From: JAILEN01 sp036723975
Lineage (GTDB): Bacteria; Bacillota; Clostridia; Lachnospirales; Lachnospiraceae
Assembly (NCBI GenBank): GCA_036723975.1
Contig: DAIMGJ010000001.1
Span: 124,001-188,000, forward strand
Direction of reading: 5' to 3'
Length of the DNA: 64,000 nucleotides
Within the stretch, counting starts at the first letter, position 1; each line of letters opens with the position of its first letter. This document shows positions 23,251 through 32,429 of the stretch, piece by piece. The translations under genes were made by a program, and so were the position numbers. Below the pieces are notes generated by a model. The model did not search any database. It was not told the origin of the DNA and was given only the letters and a program-made list of their open reading frames with translations.

Positions 23251-24171
23251 ATGGGTATTGTAGTTATTGGAGCTGTATTTGTAGATATCAAAGGGCACCC
23301 TTTGATGCAGTATATCCCTTCAGGCCGAAATGTGGGTCGCGTCATGCAGGTGCATGGTGGTGTGGCGCGAAACATTGCAGAAGATATTGCCAATGTGGAG
23401 CTTCGTCCCACCTTTGTCAGTGTCGTAGATGAGAGCGGCATTGGAGAAGATGTCATAAACAAACTCTCCAAACATAAAGTTAATGTGGACTACGTAAGAA
23501 AGGTAAAAGACGGACTTGGTTCCTGGCTTGCGATTTTTGATAATTCGGGAGACGTGGTTGCCTCCATTTCCAATCGACCGGACCTTTCCGAAATCGCCAC
23601 AATTCTGGATGAACAGGGCGATGATATTATCGGGAACTGCGACAGCATTATCATCGAGTTTGATATGGACAAGGAAATCTTAAAACGCGTCTTTGCCCTG
23701 GCAGAAAAATACAACAAAAAAGTCTATGCAGCCGTGTCCAATATGACAATTGCCGTAGAACGGCGTGACCTTTTAAAACAAACCGCCTGCTTCGTATGCA
23801 ACGAGCAGGAAGCCGGCATCTTCTTCTCTGACGAGTACGAAGATAAGACACCGGAAGAAATGAAACAAATCCTGGTGCAGAAGTTAAAGCTTGCCCAGAT
23901 TCCTATGATGGTTGTCACCTTGGGAAGCCGCGGTTCTGTTTACGCAACCATGGACGGCGAGTCCGGATATGTGGAAGCAAAAAGCGTTCAGGTAATTGAT
24001 ACCACCGGTGCCGGAGATGCTTTCTTCGCCGGTGTGTCCATGGGACTTACCTATCACAAGAGTTTGGAAGACGCCTGCAAGATCGGAACACGTTTGGCTG
24101 CATCCGTAATCGCAACCAAAGAAAATGTTTGTCCACGATTCCTACCGGAAGAGTTTGACATCGAACTTTAA
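23251..24171 (+). CDS. PfkB-family carbohydrate kinase
   Basis: 306 aa from the ATG at 23251, with AAAGGAAA upstream; an ATG at 23236 overlaps the RBS. Ribokinase-like fold: GGVARNIAEDIANV near residue 40 and the C-terminal anion-hole signature DTTGAGDAFFAGV with the catalytic Asp. Members phosphorylate sugars, nucleosides or pseudouridine. The start (VVIGAVFVDIKGHP) is like pseudouridine kinase/YeiC-type members, but no pseudouridine glycosidase gene is adjacent, so the substrate stays open. It is flanked by the hpf and its own terminator. Confidence 0.88.
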   Translation: MGIVVIGAVFVDIKGHPLMQYIPSGRNVGRVMQVHGGVARNIAEDIANVELRPTFVSVVDESGIGEDVINKLSKHKVNVDYVRKVKDGLGSWLAIFDNSGDVVASISNRPDLSEIATILDEQGDDIIGNCDSIIIEFDMDKEILKRVFALAEKYNKKVYAAVSNMTIAVERRDLLKQTACFVCNEQEAGIFFSDEYEDKTPEEMKQILVQKLKLAQIPMMVVTLGSRGSVYATMDGESGYVEAKSVQVIDTTGAGDAFFAGVSMGLTYHKSLEDACKIGTRLAASVIATKENVCPRFLPEEFDIEL

Positions 24172-24184
24172 TTTTAACACATAA

Positions 24185-24222
24185 AAAACGGTACCAAAGA
24201 ATCCTTTGGTACCGTTTTATTT
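24185..24222. terminator. bidirectional terminator
   Basis: AAAACGGTACCAAAG (24185-24199) pairs perfectly with CTTTGGTACCGTTTT (24204-24218), with T- and A-runs on both sides. It separates the convergent kinase and chemoreceptor. Confidence 0.9.
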
Positions 24223-24239
24223 TTTATGCTATCTTCTTT

Positions 24240-26303
24240 TTATTCTTCATCCGTCGGCTGTTCTTCCACAATCACTTCTTCGTTTAACTTGAAGCGCTGA
24301 ACAATCTCATCCAAGTGGCTTGATACATCCTGAGAATCACTGGCCATATTGTTCATACGTCCCATCATCTCGCCTGCCTGGTTAATCGTATCGGTAACCT
24401 CAGCTGAAGATGTAGCTGTATTTGTAGCACTCTCTGCGATTTCCGCAACTGCTGCATTTACCTGCTCCATAGACTCGGAGATATAGCGAACCATCTCGGA
24501 AATATTATCTGCCAAATCACCGAACTTCTGTGCATCTGAGCCATATTCCTGACCGATGGAAATAAACTTCTCGTAATCCGGTGCAACCGTTTCTCTCATA
24601 AACTCTAAGAGAGATGCAGAAGAGGATGACAACTGATCAAACGCTTTTTGAATCTGATCAACCGTTCCCTGAATCTGATCAACCGCATTCTTGGTCTGCT
24701 CTGCAAGAGTATTAATCTCACCTGCTACAACAGCAAATCCACGACCATGTTCGCCGGCCCGGGCTGCCTCGATGGATGCGTTTAATGAAAGAAGGTTAAT
24801 CTGGCTGGCAATCTCTGAAATAGAATCTGCCATTGTAGAAATTTCAGAAACAACCTTTGCTGCCTCTGTAGCTTCTTCCAATTCCTTACCGCGTTCTCTG
24901 GCAATGGAAAGAGCATGCTCGGATGATTCTCTACCTTCACGTTCAATGTCTGCTGCCTTATTCTTAATGGCAACAACTTCCTGTTTCGTATTTCTTGTCT
25001 CTTCGGCAAGTTTTTCAACAGATTCGTTTACTTCATTTGCAGAAGCAGATACCTGCTCTGTAGCTGCTCCGGTGTTGGTCATTGCATCGTTTACGCGTTG
25101 CATAGACTCTGCCACATCTTTAAAGCGCTCCAAAAGTGTATTGGATGTTCCCGCAAGTTCTGTTGAAGATTCAGAAACCTGATGTGATCCGTTTCCGATA
25201 TTTCGGATAACATCCGAATTGTTGTAGTACATCTCATTCAAAGAGGTTGCCATGGCTCCGATTTCATCAGAACGCTTAATCTTAAGCGGCTCTGTTGTGA
25301 AATCTCCGGATGCCAATGTGGTTGCAAATTCTTTTACCTTTACAATAGGTTTTGCAAGTGAAGACGCAAATCCATATCCAAATAGAATAACTAACACAAC
25401 CGCAATCGCTAAAATTATAAGCGCATTTGCCAAGCTCTTATTATAGGCGGACATTACATAGTCATAATCGGTATATATAACCGTTGTCCAGGAAATAGTG
25501 TCATTCTTTAAATATGACATCAATACCTTTTTGCCATTATGCGTGGTAACTTCCATACCGCTGCCATTTGCCTGTGCCAACTGGTAAACTTCTTCCCCGG
25601 ATAAATCGATAATTTCACCGGAATTCAAATCATACTGAGACTCTGTTGTTGCAGCCAAATTTCCTGACCGATCCAAAATCGTAATATCTGTATAATCCGT
25701 ATCTAATTCAGCAAGCTTAGCGGATAACGTAGACAATGTTGCAGATCTTGCCACACCGCCTACAACATCTCCGGCTTCGTTGTACATAGGATCTGCCATA
25801 TATACATTTGGTTCACCGGTTGCCTTACTGATGGTAACATCTGAAATATATTTAGTACCGGCTACAGACTGCTTTGCATATTCTCTGTCAGAGATATCAT
25901 TTAGCGCCCCGTCATCCGCACGTACAATCTGCATACAATCCATACCGTATACAAACATCAGGCCATCGTTAGCAAAGCCCTTGTCAGCGTTTACCATTTC
26001 TGCCTTCGCCCAAGCCATATTCTGCTCGCTTGGATCAACGAGAGCATCGGAAAGCGTGGTATTTCTGGATAACATATCCACACCGATAAAGGTCTCATCC
26101 ACCATACTTATAAGCTCTTTATCCGCAGTTTTCAATGTTTGCGATGCAAGATTCGTCTGCAGGTCAATTACATTGTTTTTTAATGTTTGGGTTAGTAACA
26201 AAGTGATTACCAACATTGGAATAATACTTAGCGCCAGAAAAATGATAACCAACTTTACTCTGATGCCAATTCCAGTTGTGCTTTTAGATTTTTTAGTAGA
26301 CAT
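24240..26303 (-). CDS. methyl-accepting chemotaxis protein with double Cache domain
   Basis: 687 aa. Membrane segment 1 (about 15-40), an extracytoplasmic dCache-type sensor (about 45-285, with YMADPMYNEAGDVVGGVARSATL), segment 2 (about 290-312), HAMP (about 313-365), then a long cytoplasmic coiled coil. The conserved hairpin tip reads INLLSLNASIEAARAGEHGRGFAVVAGEINTLAEQT. It feeds the CheA/CheW system and, with the second receptor at 43183 and the YvyF-like gene, shows a flagellated cell. The ligand is unknown; dCache receptors often bind amino acids or carboxylates. No CheR-binding pentapeptide is evident at the EE-rich C-terminus. Confidence 0.93.
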   Translation of the reverse strand: MSTKKSKSTTGIGIRVKLVIIFLALSIIPMLVITLLLTQTLKNNVIDLQTNLASQTLKTADKELISMVDETFIGVDMLSRNTTLSDALVDPSEQNMAWAKAEMVNADKGFANDGLMFVYGMDCMQIVRADDGALNDISDREYAKQSVAGTKYISDVTISKATGEPNVYMADPMYNEAGDVVGGVARSATLSTLSAKLAELDTDYTDITILDRSGNLAATTESQYDLNSGEIIDLSGEEVYQLAQANGSGMEVTTHNGKKVLMSYLKNDTISWTTVIYTDYDYVMSAYNKSLANALIILAIAVVLVILFGYGFASSLAKPIVKVKEFATTLASGDFTTEPLKIKRSDEIGAMATSLNEMYYNNSDVIRNIGNGSHQVSESSTELAGTSNTLLERFKDVAESMQRVNDAMTNTGAATEQVSASANEVNESVEKLAEETRNTKQEVVAIKNKAADIEREGRESSEHALSIARERGKELEEATEAAKVVSEISTMADSISEIASQINLLSLNASIEAARAGEHGRGFAVVAGEINTLAEQTKNAVDQIQGTVDQIQKAFDQLSSSSASLLEFMRETVAPDYEKFISIGQEYGSDAQKFGDLADNISEMVRYISESMEQVNAAVAEIAESATNTATSSAEVTDTINQAGEMMGRMNNMASDSQDVSSHLDEIVQRFKLNEEVIVEEQPTDEE

Positions 26304-26383
26304 CCTTTTACCCCTCCCTAGAAAAAGATTTGCTTTAATTATTGTAGTCCTTTTACTCTTACGTTTTCAAGTACTTTTTCGCA

Positions 26384-26686
26384 TTATAATCCCATCAGTC
26401 GCTCCACAAGAAAAACAGCCACGCAGGCAAAAACAGCCACCACCGGCAGGCTTTTCTTTTTATAGCCCAAAACAAGGGCTACAGCAAAACCAATAAGGGC
26501 ACTTAACACACTGCTTGTACAGTAAAAAATGGCAGGCACCGTCATGGCCGTAAGGCATGCATATGGCGTATAATACAGCACTCTTTTTATGTATTTATTT
26601 TTGATTTCTTTTTGAAACAAGGTAAGCGGCAGCATGCGAATCAAATAGGTCGTAATCGCCATCAATAAAATATACTTAATCATCAT
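26384..26686 (-). CDS. azlD: branched-chain amino acid exporter subunit AzlD
   Basis: 100 aa from the ATG at 26686, which overlaps the azlC stop (ATGA); RBS AAAGGAGGA lies within azlC. Four hydrophobic segments typical of AzlD: MIKYILLMAITTYLIRMLPL, YYTPYACLTAMTVPAIFY, VLSALIGFAVALVLGYK and VVAVFACVAVFLVERL. AzlC and AzlD together export branched-chain amino acids or their analogues. Confidence 0.9.
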   Translation of the reverse strand: MMIKYILLMAITTYLIRMLPLTLFQKEIKNKYIKRVLYYTPYACLTAMTVPAIFYCTSSVLSALIGFAVALVLGYKKKSLPVVAVFACVAVFLVERLMGL

Positions 26687-27384
26687 ACTGCCCGTTCCTC
26701 CTTTAATGGAAAGAACACCGCTCCCAAACCGGAAGCCATCAGTGTACACAAAATAATCGCAAAGCCGGAGGAAACCTTATTTAATCCGGGAACATAGGTA
26801 AACATACAGCTAAATACAAGTGCCGTAATCGCTACAAACAAAACAGATTTTTCTTCTTCCACACCCGGAAGTACAATCGCTACAAACATTCCGTAAAGCG
26901 CGATTCCCAGTGCACTTTGTACCGATGCAGGAAGCAAATTGTTTGCCACTCCGCCGCAGATTGTACCTGCCATCCAGCTTAAAATCGGAAACCACTCCAG
27001 TCCCAGCATATAGGACAAGGTAAGGGGCTTTTCTTTGGTAGCGGCCACAGCAAATATTTCATCCGTCACACCATAAGAAATCAGCATGCGTTGGGGCGTA
27101 TGCATTTTCTCCGAAAGTTTTTGTGTCAACGTCAAAGACATCAAGGCATAACGAAGATTAATCACAATCTGCGTCAGCATCAGCTCAATATATGTAGTTC
27201 CTGCAGCGATTAACGTAATTCCCGCAAATTGTCCCGCACTTGTTACATTTAGCAAAGAAATCATTCCTGCAGTCAGCGGCGAAATCCCAAAGGTTGCCGC
27301 CATAATCCCGAAGGTAAAACTTACCGAGAAATATCCTATCGCAATCGGAACACTATCCTTTAATCCCTCTTTAAAATCCGTCAT
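26683..27384 (-). CDS. azlC: branched-chain amino acid exporter subunit AzlC
   Basis: 233 aa from the ATG at 27384, with AAGGAAAAG upstream; the longer frame reaches into the neighbouring divergent promoter. AzlC family features: KEGLKDSVPIAIGYFSVSFTFGIMA, NVTSAGQFAGITLI, NLRYALMSLTL and YGVTDEIFAVA. About seven membrane helices. It forms the large subunit of the exporter with AzlD, to which it is translationally coupled. It is divergent from glpP. Confidence 0.93.
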   Translation of the reverse strand: MTDFKEGLKDSVPIAIGYFSVSFTFGIMAATFGISPLTAGMISLLNVTSAGQFAGITLIAAGTTYIELMLTQIVINLRYALMSLTLTQKLSEKMHTPQRMLISYGVTDEIFAVAATKEKPLTLSYMLGLEWFPILSWMAGTICGGVANNLLPASVQSALGIALYGMFVAIVLPGVEEEKSVLFVAITALVFSCMFTYVPGLNKVSSGFAIILCTLMASGLGAVFFPLKEERAV

Positions 27385-27485
27385 TTCTTTTCCTTTTTTC
27401 TTTTCCCTTGGTTGCAAGCAAAATATAAAACTCCTATAATGATACCGAAAATAAGGCAAAGGTACAATCATTCGCGAGGATATTT

Positions 27486-28052
27486 ATGAAAAAAGAGTTT
27501 AAAGAAGCAATTGAAGATTCACCCATTATCGCAGCCATCAAAGATGATGATGGGTTAAAAAAATGCTTGACCTGCGAAAGCAAGATCATTTTCATATTGT
27601 ACGGTGACGTGGTTACAATTCCGCACATTGTGGAAACCGTTAAATCCGCCGGCAAAATCGCAATGGTTCACTTAGACCTGATTTACGGATTGCAGTCGAA
27701 AGATATTGCAGTTGACTTTATCAAAAAATACACAAAAGCTGACGGCATTATTTCCACAAAGATGACCATTATTCAGCGCGCAAAAGAGTTGGGTCTCTAC
27801 ACCGTTATGCGTTTCTTTATCATCGATTCCATTGCGTACACCACCATGGAAAAACAAATAAAAAACGCCCATCCGGATGTCATTGAAGTGCTCCCCGCAC
27901 TGATGCCATCCGTAATGGAGCGTATCTTATCCTTTGTCAAATGTCCGGTCATTGCCGGAGGTCTTGTAACAGAAAAAGAAGACGTCATGTCCCTTCTGGA
28001 AGTTGGCGTCTCCTCTGTTTCTTCTACCAATCAGGATGTTTGGTTCCTGTAG
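27486..28052 (+). CDS. glpP: glycerol-3-phosphate-responsive antiterminator GlpP
   Basis: 188 aa, full length for the family. Family blocks visible: EDSPIIAAIKDDDGLKKCL, IIFILYGDVVTIP, MVHLDLIYGL, ADGIISTK, RFFIIDSIA, EVLPALMPSVM and PVIAGGLV. In B. subtilis GlpP binds glycerol-3-phosphate and glp leader mRNA and lets polymerase pass a leader terminator. A matching leader terminator precedes glpA at 17579-17628. It is transcribed alone, away from its likely target operon. RBS GAGGAT precedes the ATG. Confidence 0.93.
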   Translation: MKKEFKEAIEDSPIIAAIKDDDGLKKCLTCESKIIFILYGDVVTIPHIVETVKSAGKIAMVHLDLIYGLQSKDIAVDFIKKYTKADGIISTKMTIIQRAKELGLYTVMRFFIIDSIAYTTMEKQIKNAHPDVIEVLPALMPSVMERILSFVKCPVIAGGLVTEKEDVMSLLEVGVSSVSSTNQDVWFL

Positions 28053-28056
28053 GTTT

Positions 28057-28677
28057 TTATTCTTTGTTTTTCGCAAGGATACTTCGAATCTTTGCGGAAA
28101 CCACATCAAATGCCACATCGTTCATGCCGGAGTTTAATACAACGTCCGCCATAGCACGTGTCGGTTCCACGTAAATGTAATGCATGGGTTTTACAGTCGT
28201 TAAATACTGATCCACGATACCGCGTAAATCTCTTCCACGCTCTTCCACATCTCGAAGAGCACGACGTAAGATACGCTCATCCGCATCCGCATCCACATAC
28301 ACCTTGATATCCATCTGTTCTCTTAAGCGAATATCCTGAAGCACCAAAATACCCTCAATAATAATCACCGGGCTTGGCTTTATCTCAATGGTTTCTTTGG
28401 AACGATTGTGCTGAGTGTAATCATATACCGGACATTTAATTGTCTGTCCGTTTTTTAACATCTCCAGTTGTTCCAGCAAAAGCTCCGTCTCAAAGGCATC
28501 CGGATGATCGTAGTTTTGAAGCTTTCGCTGTTCAAAGGGCATATCATCCTGTGCCTTATAATAATTGTCGTAATAAATCACTGACGTATCATCTAAAAAT
28601 GCATCTTTGATTCGATTTGTAAATGTAGACTTTCCGGAACCTGTTCCTCCGGCAATACCAATAATAATCGGCTTCAT
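28057..28677 (-). CDS. udk: uridine kinase
   Basis: 206 aa, the family length. Walker A GIAGGTGSGKST, then YYDNYYKAQDDMPFEQRKLQNYDHPDAFE, typical of Udk, and IIIEGILVLQD. It phosphorylates uridine and cytidine to their monophosphates for salvage. It closes the nucleoside uptake operon, 12 bases after the second permease, which supports nucleosides as the transporter's cargo. It is convergent with glpP with a 4-base gap. Confidence 0.95.
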   Translation of the reverse strand: MKPIIIGIAGGTGSGKSTFTNRIKDAFLDDTSVIYYDNYYKAQDDMPFEQRKLQNYDHPDAFETELLLEQLEMLKNGQTIKCPVYDYTQHNRSKETIEIKPSPVIIIEGILVLQDIRLREQMDIKVYVDADADERILRRALRDVEERGRDLRGIVDQYLTTVKPMHYIYVEPTRAMADVVLNSGMNDVAFDVVSAKIRSILAKNKE

Positions 28678-28689
28678 CTATCTTCCTTT

Positions 28690-29634
28690 CTAACGTGCAC
28701 CCTTGTCGTATGGGATACCCTCTGCCTTTGGAGCACGTGAGTTCTTTGAAGTAAGTGCAAGTACGATCAAAGAAACAATGTACGGGAACATGTTGTATAC
28801 CGTTCCTGAAATCGGAAGAGCGGATAAGAAACCAATTCCCATGTATACGTTTGATAATGTACGGAATACAGCAAAGAGCACTGCCGCTCCTGCAATCTTT
28901 TCCGGCTTCCACTGACCAAAAATCATAACGGCCAAAGAAAGGAATCCGGCACCGGCTACACCATAATCGAAGTGCCAGGTGGAGTTTGCTGCAGCGATGT
29001 AGATGATTCCGCCAATTCCTCCCAAGAATCCGGAAATCAAAACGCCTACATAACGCATTGCATATACATTAATACCAACGGAATCCGCTGCCTGTGGATG
29101 CTCACCGCATGCTCTTAAGCGAAGCGCAAGCTTGGTCTTATAGAAGAAGATGTATGCTACAATCAAAAGCACAAATGCAACTACAATAAACCAGGTAAGC
29201 TGCAACTTTCCGATATAAAACACAAATGCATCATGTCCGCGTACGAACTCTAACTTTGCAGAAAAATCCGAACCGTTGGAACGAGCGGTATTAAACGCCT
29301 TAACAACTACTGTTGCACCTGCTACGGAAAGCATATTAAGCGCTGTACCAATCAATGTCTGATCAGCCTTAAAATTAATACAAGCGACCGCAATCAAAAG
29401 GGAGGAAATCATTCCTGCTGCCGCAGCTGCCAAAATCGTCAAAGAAATAATAGCAAATTTAGATGCATCTTGTGGCAAAAGAACCATTACCATAGCACCT
29501 GCCATCGCACCAAACACCATAATTCCTTCAAGTCCCAAATTGATAATACCGCTTCGCTCGGAAAACATTCCGCCCAAGGCTACCATAATCAACACTGCTG
29601 AAAAAATGAGTGTGTATTGAATAAGTAAAATCAT
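28690..29634 (-). CDS. nucleoside ABC transporter permease (NupQ-like)
   Basis: 314 aa, BPD_transp_2 family (LivH/RbsC type). Motifs: MFSERSGIINLGLEGIMVFGAM at the N-terminus and LRACGEHPQAADSVGINVYAMRY, then GGIGGIIYIAA near the cytoplasmic coupling loop. Eight to ten membrane helices. It pairs with the upstream permease, sharing a stop-start base, to form the translocation pore of a NupNOPQ/BmpA-type nucleoside importer. Confidence 0.92.
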   Translation of the reverse strand: MILLIQYTLIFSAVLIMVALGGMFSERSGIINLGLEGIMVFGAMAGAMVMVLLPQDASKFAIISLTILAAAAAGMISSLLIAVACINFKADQTLIGTALNMLSVAGATVVVKAFNTARSNGSDFSAKLEFVRGHDAFVFYIGKLQLTWFIVVAFVLLIVAYIFFYKTKLALRLRACGEHPQAADSVGINVYAMRYVGVLISGFLGGIGGIIYIAAANSTWHFDYGVAGAGFLSLAVMIFGQWKPEKIAGAAVLFAVFRTLSNVYMGIGFLSALPISGTVYNMFPYIVSLIVLALTSKNSRAPKAEGIPYDKGAR

Positions 29635-30734
29635 TATTCACGCACCTCCTTTTTCTTTCCGATTTTATCGAATACATGCTTAAAGAAGAGCACGAATCCG
29701 CATAAGTAAATGATGATGGAAACCATCAAATCCGCTACCTGCGGGTTGTAATAATTTGTATTCAAATACTGACCACCAAGTGTAATGTATTCAACAAAGA
29801 ATCCTGCCAAAATCGCGCCAAGCGGATGCAAGCCACCAAGGAAGGCAACCGCGATTCCGTTAAATCCCATACCGGGAACAGAAGAAGAAATCTTGTAATG
29901 TTCAATTCCGGTCAAATAAATCATGGATGCTGCTAAACCGGAAATCGCACCGGAAATTGCAAGTGTAAGCATGATGTTTCTCTTTGCATTCATACCTGCA
30001 TAACGAGCAGCTTCTTTATTGTGACCGGTGGCTTTTAATTCATAACCAAAAGTGGTCTTTTCCAAAACAAACAAGATTAAAATCGCAACAATAATTGCAA
30101 CCGGAATTGCAATGGTCATGTATTGGTTGTGACCGAATACATCCTGCATGAATCCCGGCAAAAGTGCGCTTTTGTTTACCGCACTTAAGTCATAGGTCTC
30201 GGACTTGGTTGTATTCATAACATTGTCTTTTCCAAGAATAATGTTTGTAAGATAAAGTCCAATCCAGTTTAACATGATACCGGCGATTACTTCGTTGACA
30301 TTAAAGGTCGCTTTCAAAAAGCCTGCTACAAGTCCCCAAAGAGCACCGGCAACAACAGCTGCAAGCACACATAATACCCAGTTCCATCCCAATGCCAAGG
30401 ACGTATACAATGAAGCTAAAATTCCAAGTGTATACTGTCCGGCAGCACCGATGTTAAAAAGTCCTGCTTTGTATGCAAACAAAATCGCTTCCGCACAAAG
30501 AATCAGCGGTACGGATTTTACCAACGCAGATCCGAAATAATACATCAACGTGGTAGAGTTGTTGTTATATTTAAAGAAGTTTCTAAGAATCGCTCCCATA
30601 CCTTCCGCAGCATGTTCCGGATTCATTAAAAGTAAAACTACAAAGCCCAAGAAGATTCCAAGCAAAGCGCAGAGAACGGACACCAAAAATGTCTGCACGC
30701 CCGGTCGCTTCAAAATAGTTGTCTTTTCCTTCAT
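29634..30734 (-). CDS. nucleoside ABC transporter permease (NupP-like)
   Basis: 366 aa, longer sister of the following permease. FKYNNNSTTLMYYFGSALVKSVPLILCAEAILFAYKAGLFNIGAAGQ-type blocks and LKATGHNKEAARYAGMNAKRNIML (coupling helix) identify the family. Ten or so membrane helices. Its ATG lies 4 bases after the ATPase stop, so it is translated with it. Confidence 0.92.
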   Translation of the reverse strand: MKEKTTILKRPGVQTFLVSVLCALLGIFLGFVVLLLMNPEHAAEGMGAILRNFFKYNNNSTTLMYYFGSALVKSVPLILCAEAILFAYKAGLFNIGAAGQYTLGILASLYTSLALGWNWVLCVLAAVVAGALWGLVAGFLKATFNVNEVIAGIMLNWIGLYLTNIILGKDNVMNTTKSETYDLSAVNKSALLPGFMQDVFGHNQYMTIAIPVAIIVAILILFVLEKTTFGYELKATGHNKEAARYAGMNAKRNIMLTLAISGAISGLAASMIYLTGIEHYKISSSVPGMGFNGIAVAFLGGLHPLGAILAGFFVEYITLGGQYLNTNYYNPQVADLMVSIIIYLCGFVLFFKHVFDKIGKKKEVRE

Positions 30735-30737
30735 CGA

Positions 30738-32273
30738 CTAGGCCTCCTTTCTGTTATCGCGCTTCGCGCCTGACATATATAATCCCAATTCCTGAAGAGT
30801 CGTCTTCTTCGGATCCACTTCACCAACGATCTCACCCTCATACATAACAAGGATACGGTCGGATAAGTTCATAACCTCGTCCAATTCCAAGGACACCAAA
30901 AGTACGGCAGCACCTGCATCACGCTGCTTAACAATTTCTTTATGAATATACTCGATTGCTCCTACGTCCAAACCACGTGTCGGCTGAACGGCAACAAGAA
31001 GCTTGTGTTCTCTGTCCATCTCACGGGCAACGATGGCTTTCTGCTGGTTACCACCGGACATGGAACGAACCTTTGTGGTAGCTCCCTTACCGGAACGAAC
31101 ATCAAATGCCTCAGACAAACGATCGGAATATTCACGCATCGCATCCTTTTTGATAATGCCATGCTTAGAGAACTGCGGTTCAAAGTATCTTTGAAGAATC
31201 ATATTCTCTTCCAATGTATAATCCAAAACCAAACCGTGTTTATGTCTGTCCTCAGGGATATGGCTCATTCCGTGAGTGTTTTTATATCGGATGGATTTAT
31301 GTGTAATATCCGTTCCAGCAAGTGTAATCTTTCCGGAAGAAACATCCTCTAATCCGGTCAATCCACCGACAAATTCGGTCTGACCGTTTCCGTCGATACC
31401 GGCAATACAAACAATCTCTCCGGCATGAACATTAAAGGACACATTATGTACTGCATCGTTGTGATGAATCTTTGATTTTACGCAAACGCCTTCGACTTTA
31501 AGAACTTCTTCCTTTGGCTTTGCTTCTGCTTTATCTACAGCAAATTTTACATCACGTCCAACCATCATGGAAGAAAGCTCTTCCTTCGTGGTCTTATCCA
31601 CATCAACGGTTCCGATGTATTTTCCTTTTCGAAGAATGGAGCAACGATCTGCGACTTCCATAATCTCGTTTAACTTATGTGTGATAAATAAGATGGACTT
31701 ACCTTCTTTTGCAAGCTCCTTCATAATCTTCATAAGTTCATCGATTTCCTGTGGAGTAAGCACTGCTGTCGGCTCATCGAAAATCAATATATCATTGTCA
31801 CGGTAGAGCATCTTTAAAATTTCAACACGTTGCTGCATACCAACTGTGATATCCTCAATGAGCGCATCCGGATCCACCTTTAAATTATATTTTTCTGAAA
31901 GCGCCAATACTTTCTTTCTGGCATCATCCTTTGTAAGGAAACCAAACTTGCTCGGTTCCGCGCCAAGAATAATATTGTCCAAAACAGAAAAGATATCCAC
32001 CAACATAAAGTGCTGATGAACCATACCAATCCCCAAATCCGTCGCATCGTTGGGATTGTTAATCTTAACTTCCTTTCCGTCTTTTTTAATGACACCCTTC
32101 TCGGGGGTGTAAAGACCGAAAAGCACGCTCATTAATGTAGACTTTCCCGCTCCATTTTCACCGAGAAGCGCATGAATCTCTCCGCGCTTTAACTGGAGGG
32201 TAATATCATCATTGGCGATGATACCGGGAAATTCTTTTGTAATGTGCAGCATCTCAATTACATAATCTTCCAT
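30738..32273 (-). CDS. nucleoside ABC transporter ATPase with two ABC domains (NupO-like)
   Basis: 511 aa from the ATG at 32273, with AAGGAAGGT upstream. The first ABC domain has Walker A GENGAGKST, Q-loop HQHFMLVD and Walker B ILIFDEPTAVLTP; its signature is replaced by VGMQQRVE. The second has a degenerate Walker A (GIDGNGQTE) and a good signature MSGGNQQK. This asymmetric tandem is typical of sugar and nucleoside importers (RbsA/NupO type). It energises the two permeases encoded next. Confidence 0.94.
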   Translation of the reverse strand: MEDYVIEMLHITKEFPGIIANDDITLQLKRGEIHALLGENGAGKSTLMSVLFGLYTPEKGVIKKDGKEVKINNPNDATDLGIGMVHQHFMLVDIFSVLDNIILGAEPSKFGFLTKDDARKKVLALSEKYNLKVDPDALIEDITVGMQQRVEILKMLYRDNDILIFDEPTAVLTPQEIDELMKIMKELAKEGKSILFITHKLNEIMEVADRCSILRKGKYIGTVDVDKTTKEELSSMMVGRDVKFAVDKAEAKPKEEVLKVEGVCVKSKIHHNDAVHNVSFNVHAGEIVCIAGIDGNGQTEFVGGLTGLEDVSSGKITLAGTDITHKSIRYKNTHGMSHIPEDRHKHGLVLDYTLEENMILQRYFEPQFSKHGIIKKDAMREYSDRLSEAFDVRSGKGATTKVRSMSGGNQQKAIVAREMDREHKLLVAVQPTRGLDVGAIEYIHKEIVKQRDAGAAVLLVSLELDEVMNLSDRILVMYEGEIVGEVDPKKTTLQELGLYMSGAKRDNRKEA

Positions 32274-32342
32274 GGAATACACCTTCCTTATGTATTTATA
32301 CTTCAATACATCTACTCTACCATATTCTTAAAACGAAAACCA

Positions 32343-32382
32343 TAAAAATAAGGGAAGAACTTTAAGAAAGTTCCTCCCTTTA
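32343..32382 (-). terminator. terminator between the BMP lipoprotein and ATPase genes
   Basis: AAGGGAAGAACTTT (32350-32363) pairs with AAAGTTCCTCCCTT (32367-32380), with a T-run on the minus strand. It would give the binding protein more transcript than the membrane subunits, a common arrangement in ABC operons. Confidence 0.75.
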
Positions 32383-32429
32383 TAAATCTAGGTTTGTAAT
32401 TCAAGTATGCTATTTAAGTAAATCAGAAA